Counted from the stretch's first letter, positions 47,579-58,600 are shown. The stretch: DNA of 64,000 nt from Volvox africanus (GCA_030268105.1 BSDZ01000025.1:1812001-1876000); one strand, 5' to 3'. The notes: generated by a model not told the origin, from the sequence alone. Program-made: numbers and translations.

Positions 47579-49205
47579 CCTAGCTAGCCAACCCGATTTC
47601 GTTGTAGCTGCTAGAGCGCCGGATAGAGGTCTTGAGACTGTTGGCGCGCGAGCCACTCAAGAGCCCCTTTTCCTTCAGACCCCTGCTCACTTAATTGTGC
47701 CGCATTCAGCAGTGAACACGAATATGGACAACACTGCTGGACCAAGGGTTCTGCCATTACCTCAAGCTCGAGGGCATGATGACATCCCTGAGGTGATGAG
47801 ATTGTCGATTCCCGTTCCTAGGCTCAATATTTCGCTGACCGACAAGACACCAGGGCATAGCATAGCCGATGCAACTCGTGCGTACGTGCGTGACGCTAAA
47901 AAGTACCTCCAAGCTGTTCATGGTGGTGATAATGACGGTATCAGGTGTCTCTTCGTTGGTAACACCCTCGAGGGCGCAGCGAAGGACTGGTATCGCAATT
48001 GGACCAACGCCCGAGGCAGCTATACTTTTGACGAGTTAGTCGCCGCTTTGCTCGCACGATTCGCTACTGAGGTTCAAGCACGCGATGTGGAAGCTCGTAA
48101 CGTTTTGGCAGCTGGTAGCTACCACATGCGTCGGGATGAAAATGTACCTGCGTACCAGTCACGCTTCGAAGCACTTGTGACTCCCATTGCTGACCTCACC
48201 GAATCTGAGCGTGTCTTTTGGTTTAGGCGAGGCCTAACGAAACTTTTGACTAAATGGTGCGCCACTGACTTGGTTGGAGCGCAGATCAAGTCGTATGACG
48301 CGTTGGTCGCTTTTGCTAAGGGCGCGGAGATACGACTCCTTGCCGGCGAGGGCATGCGCGTCAACCTGAGCACGGCGTATCACCCGCAGACTGATGGTCA
48401 AACCGAACGCACAAACCGCACGTTGGGTGATATGCTGCGCAATTATGCTGGTCGCACACCACTTGTTTGGGATACATATTTGACTGCGGCAGAATTCGCG
48501 CTTAACAATGCTGTTAACCGCTCTACAGGCAAAAGTCCGTTCTTTCTTAACTACGGATTTCATCCCGCGCTACCCGTGTGGCGTGAGTTGGAAGTGAACG
48601 TGCCTGCTGCTAAACTTTTTGCCAAGTCTTTTATGTCCCGAATCACAGACGCTAAGTCGTGTTTGGACGCGGCGCAGCAACGAACGACGGAATACTATAA
48701 CAAATCTAAGCAGGATGTGACGTTTTCGGAAGGGCAACTCGTGTTGCTAAGCACCAAGAACTTGCGTTCCTTGGCCGACGGATCCCGAAAACTCTTACCC
48801 CGCTGGATTGGTCCGTATCCTGTCGTGCGCATGGTTGGGAATGTGGCTGTGGAGCTTGCATTGCCCACTGATATGACCATTCACCCCACGTTTCACGTAT
48901 CGCTTGTTCGTCCGTATCGTAGTACGGAACCCGTCCCTGAGCCTGCTAACGCCCCCGCAGCGATCGAACCAGTTCCCGAGACCTGGATCGCTGGTAAACA
49001 GAAGTTTTACGATGTGGAGCGGGTGTTAGATTATCGCGCGCGTCGTGTGGGCCGACACCGACGTAAGCGAACAGTACACGAGTACTTGGTTAAGTGGACA
49101 GGGTATACCGACGAGCACAACTCATGGGAACCGGCACGCAACTTCTCACAGGACATGAAACCCCTGCTCGAAGAAGCCCGCAAACGTGCCACGCAAGCCC
49201 AATGA
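47544..49205 (+). CDS. Gag-integrase-chromodomain fusion of copy C (553 aa)
   Basis: The first 269 codons are gag up to the AGE residues before the basic linker. An exact in-frame deletion (3636 bp against copy D, 55174-58809) joins them to the integrase at [23 protein letters not shown]. The fusion keeps the capsid-like part, the last catalytic glutamate of integrase, the GPY/F module and the chromodomain. It loses the zinc knuckle, the UAG, protease, RT, RNase H and both catalytic aspartates of integrase. The frame has no stop, so a chromodomain-tagged capsid protein could be made without readthrough. It cannot move by its own enzymes but keeps the signals needed for mobilisation by another copy. 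Confidence 0.9.
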   Translation: MSAERDDTPHTSLASQPDFVVAARAPDRGLETVGARATQEPLFLQTPAHLIVPHSAVNTNMDNTAGPRVLPLPQARGHDDIPEVMRLSIPVPRLNISLTDKTPGHSIADATRAYVRDAKKYLQAVHGGDNDGIRCLFVGNTLEGAAKDWYRNWTNARGSYTFDELVAALLARFATEVQARDVEARNVLAAGSYHMRRDENVPAYQSRFEALVTPIADLTESERVFWFRRGLTKLLTKWCATDLVGAQIKSYDALVAFAKGAEIRLLAGEGMRVNLSTAYHPQTDGQTERTNRTLGDMLRNYAGRTPLVWDTYLTAAEFALNNAVNRSTGKSPFFLNYGFHPALPVWRELEVNVPAAKLFAKSFMSRITDAKSCLDAAQQRTTEYYNKSKQDVTFSEGQLVLLSTKNLRSLADGSRKLLPRWIGPYPVVRMVGNVAVELALPTDMTIHPTFHVSLVRPYRSTEPVPEPANAPAAIEPVPETWIAGKQKFYDVERVLDYRARRVGRHRRKRTVHEYLVKWTGYTDEHNSWEPARNFSQDMKPLLEEARKRATQAQ

Positions 49206-49249
49206 CCCCTGCAGTCGATGCTGTATGATGCAGCGAGGACGCTGCATAC

Positions 49250-49260
49250 GGGAGGGGGGA
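49250..49260 (+). other. Polypurine tract of copy C
   Basis: Eleven purines four bases before the 3' LTR. Confidence 0.8.
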
Positions 49261-49264
49261 TAAT

Positions 49265-50087
49265 TGTTGTGCTACGGTTCATTTCCCGCCGACGCGTAGG
49301 TCGACGCGATCCTACGAGGCGAAGTGCTTTTGTGATGAACGCATTACATATGAATAAATCTGCATGATATAAATGTATTCGCATACATTTATATATGCAT
49401 TTGGCATGTTGTCATTATCCATCGCGACATCGCATCATGGCAAATCCGCCTAGCATGCATGAAAGCCCGAAGCATGGAAGTGCGCATTATGCTCGTGCTA
49501 CGAAACAATAAGTAATATTATCTGATATAATATTACTTCATTACAGCACACGTTGAGAGCGCCGCACTCGTCGCGATGCATGCCCTGCAACCGGATATCG
49601 TTATCCGGACCCTTGCATCATGCGAATGCCGGAAAGGCTTATACGTTGTTACGAGTAGACATCGCCTAGACGCAGTAGGGTTGTCACATCTAGGATCGGC
49701 CTCCTGATGTGAATCGTACGGCATTGCGATGCTGCGAGTATAACAGATGCGAGGACGGCTAAGCAAGATAGACATTCGATACCGGAGAACACTCGTGTGC
49801 TCTATATTACTATTTATATACACTATCCTACTTAGCCCGAGCTAAGCCTGAACTTTGCTAATCACTGCCGCGTGATGATTGCTTGCTTCCGGCGCTGACG
49901 GCGATTTCGTCCATTGCATCGTTCTGATCCGTAAGACTGTAAGTTATATCTCTCTTCGTATTGAAGTCTTCCACTGTCTCTGTTTGCTCTCGCTTGCCTT
50001 GCTGTACTTGCAAGTGCTCGCGCATCGGTGTCGATAGTCTCCAGACGTGCAGATACTTATGAGCAAACGCGAACGAGAGGTACAACA
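49265..50087 (+). mobile_element. 3' LTR of copy C (LTR1, 823 bp)
   Basis: TGTTGTGC to GTACAACA. The GAACAC stem partner reads GTGCTC here and in the 5' LTR, so this hairpin is weakened in copy C. Confidence 0.94.
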
Positions 50088-50419
50088 GTTATAGCACTTC
50101 TCACACCTATGTGTCGATCATGCCAGCATGGAAGTAATGGTATAACCAAACAGTAAATAATAGTACTTAACATGTCATGCCATTTTAATGCTCGTCAACT
50201 ATGTTTGCCGGCTGGATCCAAACATTTGTTAGTTGGCGCATTAATGATGCAGCTGGCAACGCAAGACAAGGAATCCCAATTGCATGGATTCCACAATGCA
50301 TAACTAGCGAAATATATACAGATGTATTTATTGACAGCATTGCATATTTTACGTGTGCTTATCACCTTGTTAGGTCGCAGCAACCAACACATTGGTGATA
50401 ATCAATCCGTAATACAACA
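50088..50419 (-). mobile_element. LTR3 of unit 10, right part
   Basis: Resumes at GTTATAGCAC and ends AATACAACA. Confidence 0.85.
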
Positions 50420-50515
50420 GCAGCCATCACCAGGTGTTGGTGGCTAGGGTGCAGAGTAAAACTGTGTCTGGAAGGCCAGTTGCCTACCATTGTAGGCCCC
50501 CTGCCTCAGAGATCC

Positions 50516-50738
50516 ATTGCGTGATTGCGTGATTGTGTGATTGCGTGATTGCGTGATTGCGTGATTGCGAGATTGCGTGATTGCATGATTGCGTAATTGC
50601 GTTGTTGCGTTGTTGCGTTGTTGCGTGAGTGCGTTGTTGCGTTGTTGCGTTGTTGTGTTGTTGCGTTGCTGTGTTGTTGCGTTGTTGCGTTGTTGTGTTG
50701 TTGCGTTGCTGTGTTGTTGCGTTGTTGCGTTGTTGCGT
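50516..50738 (+). repeat. Minisatellite before tRNA 11 (long type)
   Basis: 223 bp. The GC-rich link after it is shortened compared with other units. Confidence 0.92.
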
Positions 50739-50781
50739 GCGTGAGTCCGTATGTGGTTGTCGTGCCGCCTCGTCGTCGTTG

Positions 50782-50852
50782 GCACCAGTGGTATAGTGGT
50801 AGCATAGGTCCTTGCCACGGACCAGACCCGAATTCGATTTTCGGCTGGTGCA
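50782..50852 (+). tRNA. tRNA-Gly(GCC)-like, unit 11
   Basis: Anticodon GCC. Pair 53:61 is A with T, the only copy with a Watson-Crick pair at this place. Confidence 0.85.
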
Positions 50853-51387
50853 TCAGACCGCCAGGAACGCAGTCTGCCTCGGAGAGAGACCTATCCAAGA
50901 CCTATCTGTAGGGACGCTGCAAGGGAGCTGGAATATATTCGCACACCTACACCCTATTCGTGATACAGCCTGCACGGAACTCCAGTGCACCTGTCGGCAA
51001 AACTGAGAGCCAGAACCTAGTGTGCTGTGGGTTGTGGGGTGTGGGATGGAGCTTGTGTGAGACAGGGAGACACTGCTGCATAGTAGAAATACTGGGCAGG
51101 GGGACTTATTGCTGGTCAATAGCTACTATAAAGGTGAGCGGGAAAACATGTTGATTGGAGTTGAGGAAAGGGCCATCAATGGTGGCTTATTACACTCCTC
51201 AACCTTGTGTAGAAAGGTCAACACCTGTCCATACCTTTGGTGAGGCATTTAACAGCAGCAACCTACAGATGGGAGCAGGTAGAACTCATACCACACACAC
51301 TTGACTTTCATTTAGCATTGCTGCTGTTTAATAGGTAGGATGGGATACATGCTGGCATGGCCATGCATGCATGCAGGCCGTGGCAGA

Positions 51388-51551
51388 TGTTGTATCCCTC
51401 TTCGCTGCTCATGCACTTATCTGCACGTCTTAACGTTAAGTGCCACGTGCCGAATGCTCACAAGACAGACCAAAACATCCAGACGCGATATCAGGGGCAG
51501 CGGAAGTCTTCAGGAGCGAAAAGGCTACCACTTACAGTCAAAAAGGTGCGA

Positions 51552-51586
<35 letters not shown>

Positions 51587-52283
51587 GCTATCAGAACCGA
51601 CACCAGGCGATCATCATCTAACCGGCTCTCAATGCTCAGGCTTGGCTCGGGCCAATCACAGTGTAATATAGTTCAGTATGATAATATTGACGATAATCCG
51701 ATAAGAGCTCGGTAAAAGCGTATGCTATCCGGCCGTTCTCGCACGTAATCTTCTTGTGATACCAATACACGGTACATATCACACCAGATCGTCCATCCAC
51801 AAGTGTGATAAGCCCTAGCAGACGTATCAACGATATTCTATTCGCATGCAGTATATTTATCATACACAAGCCTTCCCGGCATTTGTTCAATGTGAATGGC
51901 CAAGTATCAATGAATGGCCAAGTATCAATGAATGGCCAACTAACCACTGTGGTTATAGCACTTCTCACACCTATGTGTCGATCATGCCAGCATGGAAGTA
52001 ATGGTATAACCAAACAGTAAATAATAGTACTTAACATGTCATGCCATTTTAATGCTCGTCAACTATGTTTGCCGGCTGGATCCAAACATTTGTTAGTTGG
52101 CGCATTAATGATGCAGCTGGCAACGCAAGACAAGGAATCCCAATTGCATGGATTCCACAATGCATAACTAGCGAAATATATACAGATGTATTTATTGACA
52201 GCATTGCATATTTTACGTGTGCTTATCACCTTGTTAGGTCGCAGCAACCAACACATTGATGATAATCAATCCGTAATACAACA
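51388..52283 (-). mobile_element. Solo LTR3 of unit 11 (896 bp)
   Basis: Expanded (GT)n tract; otherwise standard ends and flanks. Confidence 0.85.
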
Positions 52284-52379
52284 GCAGCCATCACCAGGTG
52301 TTGGTGGCTAGGGTGCAGAGTAAAACTGTGTCTGGAAGGCCAGTTGCCTACCATTGTAGGCCCCCTGCCTCAGAGATCC

Positions 52380-52594
52380 ATTGCGTGATTGCATGATTGT
52401 GTGATTGTGTGATTGCGTGATTGCGTGATTGCGAGATTGCGTGATTGCGTGATTGCGTAATTGCGTTGTTGCGTTGTTGCGTGAGTGCGTTGTTGCGTTG
52501 TTGCGTTGTTGTGTTGTTGCGTTGCTGTGTTGTTGCGTTGTTGCGTTGTTGTGTTGTTGCGTTGCTGTGTTGTTGCGTTGTTGCGTTGTTGCGT
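52380..52594 (+). repeat. Minisatellite before tRNA 12 (long type)
   Basis: 215 bp, two-block 8-bp repeat, identical in layout to 61707-61921. Confidence 0.92.
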
Positions 52595-52647
52595 GCGTGA
52601 GTCCGTATGTGGTTGTGGTGCGGCCCTTTACGCCCTCGTCGTCGTTG

Positions 52648-52718
52648 GCACCAGTGGTATAGTGGTAGCATAGGTCCTTGCCACGGACCAGACCCGAGTT
52701 CGATTTTCGGCTGGTGCA
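52648..52718 (+). tRNA. tRNA-Gly(GCC)-like, unit 12
   Basis: Anticodon GCC; G/T wobble at pair 53:61. Copy D is inserted 357 bp downstream. Confidence 0.85.
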
Positions 52719-53075
52719 TCAGACCGCCAGGAACGCAGTCTGCCTCGGAGAGAGACCTATCCAAGACCTATCTGTAGGGACGCTGCAAGGGAGCTGGAAT
52801 ATATTCGCACACCTACACCCTATTCGTGATACAGCCTGCACGGAACTCCAGTGCACCTGTCGGCAAAACTGAGAGCCAGAACCCAGTGTGCTGTGGGTTG
52901 TGGGACAGGGAGACACTGCTGCATAGAAGAAATACTGGGCAGGGGGACTTATTGCTGGTCAATAGCTACTATAAAGGTGAGCGGGAAAACATGTTGATTG
53001 GAGTTGAGGAAAGGGCCATCAATGGTGGCTTATTACACTCCTCAACCTTGTGTAGAAAGGTCAACACCTGTCCAT

Positions 53076-53900
53076 TGTTGTGCTACGGTTCATTTCCCGC
53101 CGACGCGTAGGTCGACGCGATCCTACGAGGCGAAGTGCTTTTGTGATGAACGCATTGCATATGAATGAATCTGCATGATATAAATGTATTCGTGTACATT
53201 TATATATGCATCTGGCATGTTGTCATTATCCATCGCGACATCGCATCATGGCAAATCCGCCTAGCATGCATGAATAACCGAAGCATTGAAGTGCGCATTA
53301 TGCTCGTGCTACAAAACGATAAGTAATATTATCTGATATAATATTACTTCATTTAAGCACACGTTGAGAGCGCCGCACTCGTCGCGATACATGCCCCGCA
53401 ACCGGATATCGTTATCCGGACCCTTGCATCATGCGAATGCCGGAAAGGCTTATACGTTGTTATGCGTAGACATCGCCTAGACGCAGTAGGGTTGTCACAT
53501 CTAGGATCGGCCTCCTAATGTGAATCGTACGGCATTGCGATGCTGCGAGTATAACAGATGCGAGGACGGCTAAGCTAAAAAAAGACATTCGATACCGGAG
53601 AACACTCGTGTGTTCTGTATTACTATTTCTAAACACTATTCTACTTAGCCCGAGCTAAGCCTGAACTTCGCTAATCACCGCCGCGTGATGATTGCTTGCT
53701 TCCGGCGCTGACGGCGATTTCGTCCATTGCATCGTTCTGATCCGTAAGACTGTAAGTTATATCTCTCTTCGTCTTGAAGTCTTCCGCTGTCTCTGTTTGC
53801 TCTCGCTTGCCTTGCTGTACTTGCAAGTGCTCGCGCATCGGTGCCGATAGTCTCCAGACGTGCAGATACTTATGAGCAAACGCGAACGAGAGGTACAACA
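53076..53900 (+). mobile_element. 5' LTR of copy D (LTR1, 825 bp)
   Basis: TGTTGTGC to GTACAACA. Hairpins: ATAAATGTA (53180-53188) with 53195-53203; AAGTAATATTAT (53321-53332) with 53338-53349; CCGGATA-TCGT-TATCCGG (53402-53419); GAACAC-TCGT-GTGTTC (53600-53615). The promoter should lie here but I cannot place its start site. Confidence 0.96.
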
Positions 53901-53903
53901 ATT

Positions 53904-53922
53904 TGGTATCGAGACAGGTTCG
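53904..53922 (+). other. Primer-binding site of copy D
   Basis: TGGTATCGAGACAGGTTCG, three bases after the LTR. Confidence 0.8.
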
Positions 53923-53967
53923 TTGCCTAACTGTCTCTCTCTGTCTAATCGGAAGTAGGTTCTTTCT

Positions 53968-54401
53968 ATGGCGAGTTCCAGCGTCGAACCACGAGGACCG
54001 CTAGATACTTTTGCCGAAGACTTAGGCCGCGCCGTTTTGGACGCCGCCGCTTCCGGTTTGTAATTGTTTAATTGCTTTTGCTTAGATTGCTGCACTTGTT
54101 GTGTAAGTGTACGCTCTGAGTCGCAGGTAATCTCAGTGCACCGGCATTGCTTGCCGCGGCGACTGAGACCGGCGTTCGTCCGGACCAGTTGGCGACTCTC
54201 ATTGCCCAAACTACGGAGATCAGGACTCAGCTGGGCAATTACTTGCTGAGTTTGCTGAATCTTCTCAAGAGTACTGTCGGTAGGCTCACCGAATTGTTTT
54301 GTACTCTTGCCTTTGCGATAGAAGTCGGCTTCTATTACGCAAAGCTAGGGTATCGTTTCGTGCTCCATGTCCGCGGAACACGACGATACGCCGCACACTA
54401 G
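53968..54401 (+). CDS. ORF0 of copy D, two exons (53968-54055, 54127-54401)
   Basis: Exon 1 starts at the first ATG after the primer-binding site and, unspliced, would stop after 31 codons (TAA at 54061-54063). A 71-bp intron (54056-54126) with GTTTGT at its start and GCAG at its end joins exon 1 in phase (G plus GT) to a frame ending at 54401, giving about 120 residues. The middle (LLAAATETGV...QLATLIAQTT...LLSLLNLLKSTVGRLTE) is conserved as protein in the diverged copy K. An alternative is that a second intron (for example 54280-54406, GTAGGC...CCTAG) fuses it in frame to gag as an N-terminal extension. I do not recognise a domain. Confidence 0.58.
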
Positions 54402-55602
54402 CCTAGCTAGCCAACCCGATTTCGTTGTAGCTGCTAGAGCACCGGATAGAGGTCTTGAGACTGTTGGCGCGCGAGCCACTCAAGAGCCCCTTTTCCTTCA
54501 GACCCCTGCTCACTTAATTGTGCCGCATTCAGCAGTGAACACGAATATGGACAACACTGCTGGACCAAGGGTTCTGCCATTACCTCAAGCTCGAGGGCAT
54601 GATGACATCCCTGAGGTGATGAGATTGTCGATTCCCGTTCCTAGGCTCAATATTTCGCTGACCGACAAGACACCAGGGCATAGCATAGCCGATGCAACTC
54701 GTGCGTACGTGCGTGACGCTAAAAAGTACCTCCAAGCTGTTCACGGTGGCGATAATGACGGTATCAGGTGTCTCTTCGTTGGTAACACCCTCGAGGGCTC
54801 AGCGAAGGACTGGTATCGCAATTGGACCAACGCCCGGGGCAACTATACTTTTGACGAGTTGGTCGCCGCTTTGCTCGCACGATTCGCTACTGAGGTTCAA
54901 GCACGCGATGTGGAAGCTCGTAAGGTTTTGGCAGCCGGTAGCTACCACATGCGTCGGGATGAAAATGTACCTGCGTACCAGTCACGCTTCGAAGCACTTG
55001 TGACCCCCATTGCTGACCTCACTGAATCCGAGCGTGTCTTTTGGTTTAGGCGAGGCCTAACGAAACTTTTGGCTAAATGGTGCGCCACTGACTTGGTTGG
55101 AGCGCAGATCAAGTCGTATGACGCGTTGGTCGCTTTTGCTAAGGGCGCGGAGATACGACTTCTTGCCGGCGAGGAAGAAGTCAAGTCTGCCCCTCGTGCA
55201 AATGCCGTGCAAGTGCAGGATCCGCTTGGGGAAGCTGTAGCCCTCGACCAGGACCTCGGCGCGACCCGCCCCACGCCTACTGCCGCGACGCGACGCAGCA
55301 ACGGGCAACGCAAGGCGCGCGGGGGCGCTAGCTCGGGTGTCCGTGGTACAGGAGGAGCAGGTCCGAGCTCGGACCCAGCTAGGAACAGGAAGCGTGGTGG
55401 TGCGCCGTCGTCGGCAGCCGCACAGCGTTCCGACCCCAACGCGAAGCGTACTCGTACGGACGACACATTTATGCCAAAATGGAATTGCAATCGTTCCGAA
55501 TTCGAGCGTCGGAAATTGGCCAATGTTTGTCTACGGTGTGCGGAGAATCATTCCACGAAGGATTGCCCTCTAATGCCGCCGTTTGTACCTCAGCCGAAAT
55601 AG
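54367..55602 (+). CDS. Gag of copy D (411 aa)
   Basis: Starts at ATG 54367, a position matched by the gag start of the diverged copy K. A variable N-terminal part is followed by a retrotransposon capsid domain (about residues 95-270; LFVGNTLEGSAKDWYRNW, FDELVAALLARF). Then come a basic, Ala/Gly/Ser-rich linker (about 285-370) and one zinc knuckle with C388, C391, H395 and C400 (CX2CX3HX4C). The capsid part should assemble particles and the knuckle should bind element RNA. The frame ends in UAG (55600-55602) and is followed in the same frame by pol. Confidence 0.94.
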   Translation: MSAEHDDTPHTSLASQPDFVVAARAPDRGLETVGARATQEPLFLQTPAHLIVPHSAVNTNMDNTAGPRVLPLPQARGHDDIPEVMRLSIPVPRLNISLTDKTPGHSIADATRAYVRDAKKYLQAVHGGDNDGIRCLFVGNTLEGSAKDWYRNWTNARGNYTFDELVAALLARFATEVQARDVEARKVLAAGSYHMRRDENVPAYQSRFEALVTPIADLTESERVFWFRRGLTKLLAKWCATDLVGAQIKSYDALVAFAKGAEIRLLAGEEEVKSAPRANAVQVQDPLGEAVALDQDLGATRPTPTAATRRSNGQRKARGGASSGVRGTGGAGPSSDPARNRKRGGAPSSAAAQRSDPNAKRTRTDDTFMPKWNCNRSEFERRKLANVCLRCAENHSTKDCPLMPPFVPQPK

Positions 55603-55632
55603 GGGCTTGCCCGGGTTCCTGCGGAGGGGGCA
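55600..55632 (+). promoter_or_regulatory. Probable UAG readthrough site between gag and pol
   Basis: The gag stop is UAG followed by GGG, with pol open in the same frame beyond it. A possible stem (TGCCC 55608-55612 with GGGCA 55628-55632, with inner TCC/GGA) begins five bases after the stop. UAG-G with downstream structure is the arrangement used for readthrough in gammaretroviruses. The stem is a hand-drawn guess. Confidence 0.65.
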
Positions 55633-58600
55633 CCACCTGGGATTTCTGAACTAACGCGTGGTCGGTGGTCATCCTTACGGCCAGCCGTTAAGGCATTGTT
55701 GCCTTGTGCACTTGGACACATCGAGCGAGTCATTGCGCGACGCATCACGCTTGACGGACGCACGGGACTTCTCTGCTTCGACCCGTTGTGTAATTTGTTT
55801 ACACCTCGCCGTCCCCTGTCGTCTATCGATCTGTCTAACCACGTGGTTTTGTTCATCCCCTCGTCTCTGCGTGAGATGTCGGAACAGTTGGCCATATACA
55901 GGAGGTGTAGGCGTCAATATCCAGGCACGGCCGCATGTGTTTTACTCCCCGCTTTCTGTCGGCGCAAGGCAGAGGCATCGTTAAGGGGTATGCGGCATGT
56001 CCACCGGTTCGAGCCGGGCACCGTTTTGTTTAATGGTGTGGATCGGGAGGGTACGCTGGCTCCGTGGCCACACCTATCCTACTCGGTTGACGTTTGGTAC
56101 GAAGCTCCTGATGGGGGTGCCGTTGGTTACGGACCCGCCTTAAGTGCACTGACGTTGTCTGCTGGGCAGTCGCTCGTAGATAACCGTGTCCCTGTGGTTC
56201 AGATCGGTTTAAACGGCCGTACTCTGAAGGCACTTGTTGACACCGGTGCCAGCGACGACTTCATCTCTGTCGCAGAGGTGAATGCGCTGGGGTTGTCCCC
56301 AGAGTCGTCTGATTGTCCACAGGTTACCCTTGCTGACGGGGGTAAGCATCCCATCGTGGGCAGGATTACCCTTAGCCTATCGTTAGGCCCTTTGCGTGTT
56401 GTGACCCGGCCGTACGTGCTGCAGGGCTTAGCAGAGACTGCACCGTACATAATGGGGTCGTCGACATTACGACAGTACCGCGCGCGCATCGACATGGAGA
56501 CCGCAACCCTGCATATGTGCAAGGGTACTCTGTCGATTAAGGTACCTTTCCTGTCGTTCGAACATGTCACACCAAAGGAGGGCGAAGCTGAGGCGGTGCC
56601 TATGGTTAATTTCGCTGTGGCCGCAATGGCCGCGCGAATCGAACCAGAGCTAGTCGGGCGTAAGGAGGCCGTCCGTTTGTTACGGAAGGGTGCCCACGGA
56701 CTGCTTTTAAGGCCGCGGGTGAGCTGTTGTGTCACCACCGCGCAGATTTCTGCGGATCCTGAGGTTGAGGCCCTACTGTCGCAGTATGAGGACGTCTTTA
56801 AAGATATCCCTGGCCTACCACCTATGCGTCCTGTTGATCACACAATCCCTCTCATGCCTGGAGCGCAGCCTACAGCCCGGCCAATGTACAGGTTGAGTCC
56901 ATTGGAGCTGGATGAGGTGAAGCGCCAGGTGACGGATTTGCTCGCGAAGGGTATGATACGCCCCAGCACATCCCCGTATTCTGCACCGATTGTGTTTGTC
57001 GGTAAGAAGGATGGGACCTTGCGCATGTGCATTGATTACCGGGGGTTAAATGCGAATACGGTGAAAAATCGCTACCCTTTGCCACGCGTTGACGACCTGT
57101 TGGATAAGCTGAAGGGCTCGGCTTATTTTTCCTCAATTGACTTACAACAGGGCTACAATCAGATTCGCATCGCTGCCTCTGATATCCCGAAAACCGCTTT
57201 TCGGACGCCCTTCGGTCACTTTGAGTATACGGTCCTATCATTTGGTTTGACTAATGCCCCTGCGACGTTTCAGGCGGTTATGGACCGAATGTTTAGGCCG
57301 TTTATCGACAGGTTCGTTGTTTGCTACCTGGATGACATCTTGGTATATTCTAAAACGCGCGAGGAGCACTTGGAGCATCTTCGGCTCGTGCTCGACGTTA
57401 TGAGGCGGGAGCAATTGTTTGCTAAACGCGCCAAATGCTTTTGGGCGCAGCCTCAGGTGGAATATTTGGGCCACATTGTGTCGGCCACCGGTGTGAAGAT
57501 GGACCCGCGGAAGGTCGCCGTGGTTCGCGATTGGCCCGCGCCTCAGAACCTCACGGAGCTGCGTAAGTTCCTTGGCTTGACCAATTATTTCCGAAAGTTC
57601 ATTGAAAAATATTCCATCATTGCGGCCCCGCTTACTAACTTAACTCGCAAAGGCGTTTTCGTTTCGCTCGAGTCGTGGACGTCGCAATGCCAGCGGGCAT
57701 TCGAAGAGCTCAAACGAATCGTTGCCGAAGATGTCACCCTTGCATTCCCTGATTACTCGTTGCCATTTCGTGTTGAGGTAGTGTCTGATGCCTCAATATT
57801 TGGAAGCGGCGCTGTATTGTTACAGGAAGGGCGACCGATCGCCTTCACGAGTAAGAAGTTTTCTGGTGCGGAAATTCGCTACACCACCGGGGAACAGGAG
57901 CTTCTGGCCGTGCTGCATGCTTTAAAGGAATGGCGCTGTTACCTCGAGGGACGCCCGTTTACTTTAAAGACTGACCACAAGCCCCTAACGTTTTTGCAAA
58001 GCGTTCCGACGTTGAACCGCCGTCAAGCTAGGTGGATGGAATATCTAGCTAGGTTCAACTGCACCTGGGAGTATATTTCTGGTAAATTGAATATTGCCGA
58101 TGCTCTCAGTCGACATCCGTCGCTACACGCTGCAATTTTGGCAGCGCCCGTCGTGCGGCCGCGTAGCGAGGAGGTACCGATCGCGACGGACCTCGCGGAG
58201 CGGTTGAAGGTTGCCTACAGCGCAGACGCCTGGTTCGCGGACCCGGCTAATGTAGAAAACCTTCGCAAGCAGAATAGCCTTTGGCTACGGACGGAGGGTG
58301 CAGCTACGCAAATCGTCGTTCCGAACGACGACGCGCTACGCTATGACATCCTTGCACGGTTCCACGAGGACCCGTTAGCAGGACACCCTGGTAGCAAGCG
58401 ATTGATCGACTTGGTGCAACGTTCCTTTTGGTGGCCTCGTTTGGCTAAGGATGCGGCGAACTTCGTCCAGACATGCAGTCTGTGCCAGCGCAATAAGGCT
58501 TTGTCCGGTAAGGGCCATGGGTTGTTGCAACCGTTGCCTGTCCCGGATGCGCCTTGGGAAAGTGTTTCCATGGACTTCGTAGTCGCGCTGCCCAAAACTG

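Larger units (their letters stand above)
46413..50087 (+). mobile_element. Chromovirus copy C: internally deleted family-1 derivative
   Basis: A plus-strand element with a 5' LTR lacking its first 150 or so bases (46413-47077), the primer-binding site, ORF0, a gag-to-integrase fusion frame, purine tract and complete 3' LTR. The right flank starts GTTAT. The left flank has lost the matching part of LTR3 together with the start of the 5' LTR. Confidence 0.93.
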
